From Confluentibacter sediminis (lineage in GTDB: Bacteria > Bacteroidota > Bacteroidia > Flavobacteriales > Flavobacteriaceae), in assembly GCF_003258355.1 (NCBI RefSeq), contig NZ_QKPO01000004.1, positions 1 to 64,000 on the forward strand: DNA of 64,000 bases, written 5' to 3'. Made by a program: the position numbers and the translations under genes. Shown piece after piece: positions 61,010-64,000 of the stretch; the first letter of the stretch is position 1; every line of letters starts with the position of its first letter. Below the pieces are notes generated by a model, which was not told the origin of the DNA, made no database searches, and worked only from the letters and a program-made list of their open reading frames with translations.

Positions 61010-62026
61010 TTAATCCAATTTTATTCTCTCGTCTCTATTTGCTATTTCCCAAGCTGTATAAAAAATCACTTGAGCACGTTTTGCTAACAATTCATATTGG
61101 ATTTTATCAGGAGTATCTGTTGGTTTATGATAATCCTCGTGTGTCCCATTAAAGTAAAAAATAATAGGAATATTATTTTTTGCAAAATTATAATGGTCAG
61201 AACGGTAATAAAAACGGTTAGGGTCTTTATCATCATTATAAGTGTAATCAAACTCCATATTGAAATGCTTTTTGTTTACCGCTTCCGATAGTTCGTGGAG
61301 TTCTGTACTTAATTTATCAGACCCTATTAAGTATATATAATTAGGATTGTTTTCATGCTTAGCATCAACACGGCCAATCATGTCAATATTTAAGTCGGCT
61401 ACCGTATTTTCCAGTGGAAAGATAGGGTCTACGTCAGCATAATACTGCGAACCAAAAAGACCTAATTCTTCTCCCGTAACATGTAAAAACAATATGGTTC
61501 GTTTTGGTCTGAATCCCTCATCAACAGCGACTTTAAATGCTTTAGCTATTTCAATAACAGATACCGTCCCCGATCCATCATCATCAGCACCATTATTTAT
61601 ATCGCCATTGTTACTGATCCCTATGTGGTCAAGATGTGCTGAAATAATTAGAACTTCATCTGGTTTTTCCGAACCTTTTATATAAGCAACGACATTCTCC
61701 GAAGCTTTGGCTCTTCCTTTAAAAAATGCCTCTGGAATTTCTTGAAAATAATCTCCATCTGCAATTGGTGAAGGAATCCCCATATTTACATAATGTTCTT
61801 TAATAAAATGGATGGCTTTTTTTTGACCGGGTTCTCCCGTTTTTCGACCTTCAAACTCATCGGAAGCATACGTATATAACATATCTTTTAAATCTTTAGC
61901 CGTTATGGTTTTAGCAAATTCTAAAACATTTGGAGTTGATTTTTTTGATTTTGGACTAGCAGTTTGTGAGGTACAGCAACTAGTAACTAAAAGCATGATG
62001 CTTAATAGGAATACTATTTTTTTCAT
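61010..62026 (-). CDS. M28 family metallopeptidase, lipoprotein (copy 1)
   Basis: The 338-residue zinc peptidase has a lipoprotein signal (MKKIVFLLSIMLLVTSCC). The catalytic domain contains IISAHLDHIG, NGADDDGSGTVSVIEIA, GEELGLFGS and IDMIGRVD, plus a final YYRSDHYNFAKNNIPIIFYFNGTHEDYHKPTD; these hold the two-zinc ligands H, D, E, D and H. M28 enzymes are aminopeptidases. It is expected on the outer membrane or periplasmic side. A paralogue lies directly upstream. Confidence 0.93.
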   Translation of the reverse strand: MKKIVFLLSIMLLVTSCCTSQTASPKSKKSTPNVLEFAKTITAKDLKDMLYTYASDEFEGRKTGEPGQKKAIHFIKEHYVNMGIPSPIADGDYFQEIPEAFFKGRAKASENVVAYIKGSEKPDEVLIISAHLDHIGISNNGDINNGADDDGSGTVSVIEIAKAFKVAVDEGFRPKRTILFLHVTGEELGLFGSQYYADVDPIFPLENTVADLNIDMIGRVDAKHENNPNYIYLIGSDKLSTELHELSEAVNKKHFNMEFDYTYNDDKDPNRFYYRSDHYNFAKNNIPIIFYFNGTHEDYHKPTDTPDKIQYELLAKRAQVIFYTAWEIANRDERIKLD

Positions 62027-62071
62027 TTGAATTCTATATAATATGGTAAGTGCGTAAATATATGTATTATT

Positions 62072-63127
62072 TTAATTTAAAAGAAGTTCATTCTTCTTAT
62101 CAACCAACAAAGTATGTGATTGATTGGCTAATTGCCATGCGGTTGCAAAAATCAAGCGAGTTCGATTTTCTAACAATTGATAATCTATTTTATCTGGAGT
62201 ATCGGTAATTTTGTGATAATCCTTATGTTCTCCATTAAAATAAAAAATAACAGGAATACCCTGGGAGGCAAAATTATAATGATCGGACCTGAAATAATAA
62301 TGGTTTTCATCATTTTCAGCATTATATCTGTAATCTAAATTTATGTGGCAGAATGCATTATTTACTTTTTCAGAAAGATAGTGAAGTTCTTGGCTGAGTC
62401 TATCAGCACCAATTAAATAAACATAATTTTTATTATTTACATGGATATTGTCAACACGACCAATCATATCTATATTAAGGTTGGCAATAGTGTTTTCTAG
62501 AGGAAATGCAGGGTTTTGAATGTAATACAATGAACCTCTTGTACCAATTTCTTCCCCAGTTAAATGCAAAAATAAAATACTTCGTTTGGGACCATGTCCT
62601 TCCTTTTTGGCTTGATTAAAGGCTTGTGCTATTTCCATAATAGCAACCGTTCCAGAGCCATTATCATCTGCACCATGATAAATATTGCCAATATCATCTT
62701 TCCCTAGATGGTCTAAATGCGCCGAAATTATTATAAGTTCATTTGGTTTTTCAGAGCCTTCAATATATGCTAATACGTTTTCAGAAGCTTTAATATTATT
62801 TGAGAAGAAAGATTCTGGTATGATTTGGTAATACATGGCCTCTCCAAAAGGAGAGGCTATGTTTTCTTTAATATAATAATCTTTAAGAAACTGAGCTGCT
62901 AATTTCTGTCCTTTTTCTCCAGTTTCACGTCCTTCATAGGTATCGGATGAAAACTCATAAAGTTCTTTTTTTAATTCTTGGCTTGTTATAGTTTTTAAAT
63001 AATTTACAACTAATGTACTATCAACAATTTGAATGCCATCTTTAATATTTTGAATTTTAGTGGTGTATTTAGTTGTGGCACAAGTACCAACCAATGCGAA
63101 TGCCGAGAGAATGCAAAGGGTTTTCAT
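62072..63127 (-). CDS. M28 family metallopeptidase, lipoprotein (copy 2)
   Basis: The 351-residue protein is a paralogue of the downstream gene, with the same zinc motifs: IISAHLDHLG, HGADDNGSGTVAIMEIA, GEEIGTRGS, IDMIGRVD and YYFRSDHYNFASQGIPVIFYFNGEHKDYHKITD. An N-terminal lipobox-like LVGTC suggests lipoprotein export. The two genes are 45 bases apart and probably an operon that arose by tandem duplication. Confidence 0.92.
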   Translation of the reverse strand: MKTLCILSAFALVGTCATTKYTTKIQNIKDGIQIVDSTLVVNYLKTITSQELKKELYEFSSDTYEGRETGEKGQKLAAQFLKDYYIKENIASPFGEAMYYQIIPESFFSNNIKASENVLAYIEGSEKPNELIIISAHLDHLGKDDIGNIYHGADDNGSGTVAIMEIAQAFNQAKKEGHGPKRSILFLHLTGEEIGTRGSLYYIQNPAFPLENTIANLNIDMIGRVDNIHVNNKNYVYLIGADRLSQELHYLSEKVNNAFCHINLDYRYNAENDENHYYFRSDHYNFASQGIPVIFYFNGEHKDYHKITDTPDKIDYQLLENRTRLIFATAWQLANQSHTLLVDKKNELLLN

Positions 63128-63254
63128 GTGTTCTTTAAGGTTGTTTCATGTGTAACTTGCAAATAATCAGTATTTTAAATGGATAAAAACTATTAGAACG
63201 TTCGTTTCATAAAAAATCAAATCCAAATATAAAAAAAACTAAGTAATAAAACGA

Positions 63255-63596
63255 CTACTCTATATTTATATCTTCCAAATCTAAATCTTCCAATTCCTCT
63301 ATTGCTTCTTGCTTAGATTCTACTTCCTTATTAAGGAGTTCTTCAGTATTTTCAACTTCAACTTTAGTGAATATGGCTTTATATATGGTTATTGAAATAG
63401 ATATAATAGTTAGCAAAAAAGTGAATTGGATTATTTTTTTTACATAACCAGCTTTTTTTGATAAGTAAAAGGCAATCAAACCAAAAATCAGAGCCGCTAT
63501 TGCTGGAAATATAGCCAGATTGGAAAGGGGTAACACGGCTAAAATAGTTGTTAATATAGCTGCTATAAGACCTAAAATTATAAATACTTGTTTCAT
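63255..63596 (-). CDS. Small membrane protein with acidic tail, unknown
   Basis: The 113-residue protein has three hydrophobic helices (about residues 3-22, 27-46 and 54-77) and an acidic C-terminal tail (EELLNKEVESKQEAIEELEDLDLEDINIE), probably in the cytoplasm. I do not recognise a named family. It lies 12 bases downstream of the DUF3108 gene in the same direction. Confidence 0.75.
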   Translation of the reverse strand: MKQVFIILGLIAAILTTILAVLPLSNLAIFPAIAALIFGLIAFYLSKKAGYVKKIIQFTFLLTIISISITIYKAIFTKVEVENTEELLNKEVESKQEAIEELEDLDLEDINIE

Positions 63597-63608
63597 AAGT
63601 GGATAAGT

Positions 63609-64000
63609 TTAGTTTTTTAATCCAGAAACGGATTTTATTTTTAGCTCTCCGCTACCAACAGGAATTTTAAATTTCCCATAAACTGGAATTTTGTTTTCGT
63701 CTGCTGTAAGCCATAAAAAATTGCTATTGGTACCCTTAAGTACATCTGGCTGATTTGATCCTATAGCTAATTTGTAACATTCTTTTTTTCCAACAGCTGT
63801 AGGTATTGTCTCTTTCCCTAAATAGGTAAACATACCTTTCATTTCTTCTCTATCAAAAAGTATTGTAAAGGTTTTTTTAGTTCCCACTGGCATATTTTTA
63901 AAGTCAATTAGTCGTAAGCTATATATAGTAGATACAATATCTTTAGTGCCAGTATGTATGGTAAGATTTTTGTTTTCTTCTGGTTTATTTCTTTTGGTTT
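63609..64000 (-). CDS. DUF3108 family protein, C-terminal part
   Basis: The frame is open to the right edge of the window; no stop lies upstream of the internal ATG at 63893. The visible 130 residues match the C-terminal half of DUF3108: TKDIVSTIYSLRLIDFKNMPVG, an ETIPTAVGKKECYKLAIG strand pair and WLTADENKIPVYGKFKIPVGSGELKI. The family is a periplasmic beta-rich protein of unknown function. The start of the gene lies beyond base 64000. Confidence 0.8.
   Translation of the reverse strand, partial: TKRNKPEENKNLTIHTGTKDIVSTIYSLRLIDFKNMPVGTKKTFTILFDREEMKGMFTYLGKETIPTAVGKKECYKLAIGSNQPDVLKGTNSNFLWLTADENKIPVYGKFKIPVGSGELKIKSVSGLKN

Noticed and set aside
63609-63893. Treating the ATG at 63893 as the true start of the DUF3108 gene
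   Set aside because: The frame stays open to the window edge and the upstream residues fit the family, so the gene is longer.

Overview
The window is low-GC DNA from a member of the Bacteroidetes, almost certainly a marine-type flavobacterium. The evidence is the Bacteroidetes-type conjugation genes (TraE to TraN), RteC, promoters with the TAnnTTTG -7 box, and many family-typical genes (DUF4290, DUF493, DUF2911, YqgE next to HU, RecQ and Fmt, BshB1, a fused CcsBA protein, group III truncated haemoglobin).

Bases 1 to about 21.6 kb are accessory. They look like one end of an integrative conjugative element (ICE) that continues to the left of the window. From left to right it holds the C-terminus of a serine recombinase, a type IV toxin-antitoxin pair (AbiEi/AbiEii), a leftward type IV secretion operon (traE, F, G, I, J, K, M, N plus a small lipoprotein), a peptidoglycan amidase, a rightward three-gene cargo operon (10504-15442), and a leftward block of element-maintenance genes (a degenerate EEP protein, a DnaC-like ATPase, a replication-like protein, an excisionase-like HTH protein and RteC). 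A conspicuous nested inverted repeat lies just upstream of the HTH gene. A membrane LuxR-type regulator and a divergent ACC deaminase/D-cysteine desulfhydrase gene lie between RteC and a tRNA-Met gene. The 3' end of that tRNA faces the element, so it is a plausible attachment site.

The most interesting item is the cargo operon: a 1164-residue soluble sensor histidine kinase with TPR-like helices, a stand-alone receiver protein, and a second receiver fused to a PD-(D/E)XK (DpnII/MboI-like) nuclease. The genes overlap by 4 bases each. The layout matches the Detocs class of anti-phage two-component systems (sensor kinase, buffer receiver, receiver-effector), but the effector here is a nuclease instead of the better-known ATP-degrading nucleosidase. 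With AbiE this makes the element a carrier of at least two candidate defence systems.

From about 21.7 kb to the end the sequence is ordinary flavobacterial chromosome. It includes: tRNA-Met; a START-like protein, a class IV aminotransferase, YqgE, HU, Fmt, RecQ and MurA; transporters; a light and oxidative-stress cluster (photolyase, SRPBCC protein, TspO, glutathione peroxidase); a probable sugar-processing operon (PIG-L deacetylase, 31-residue membrane peptide, sodium symporter, Gfo/Idh dehydrogenase); CorA and MscS; Maf, a broken UbiA prenyltransferase, a KdsC-like phosphatase and a DUF2520 protein; truncated haemoglobin and the CcsBA cytochrome c assembly protein; a frameshifted MATE transporter; PEP carboxykinase; BshB1 (bacillithiol synthesis); tRNA-His; and two tandem M28 peptidases. 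Two chromosomal genes (UbiA and MATE) are interrupted, which may be real decay or assembly error.
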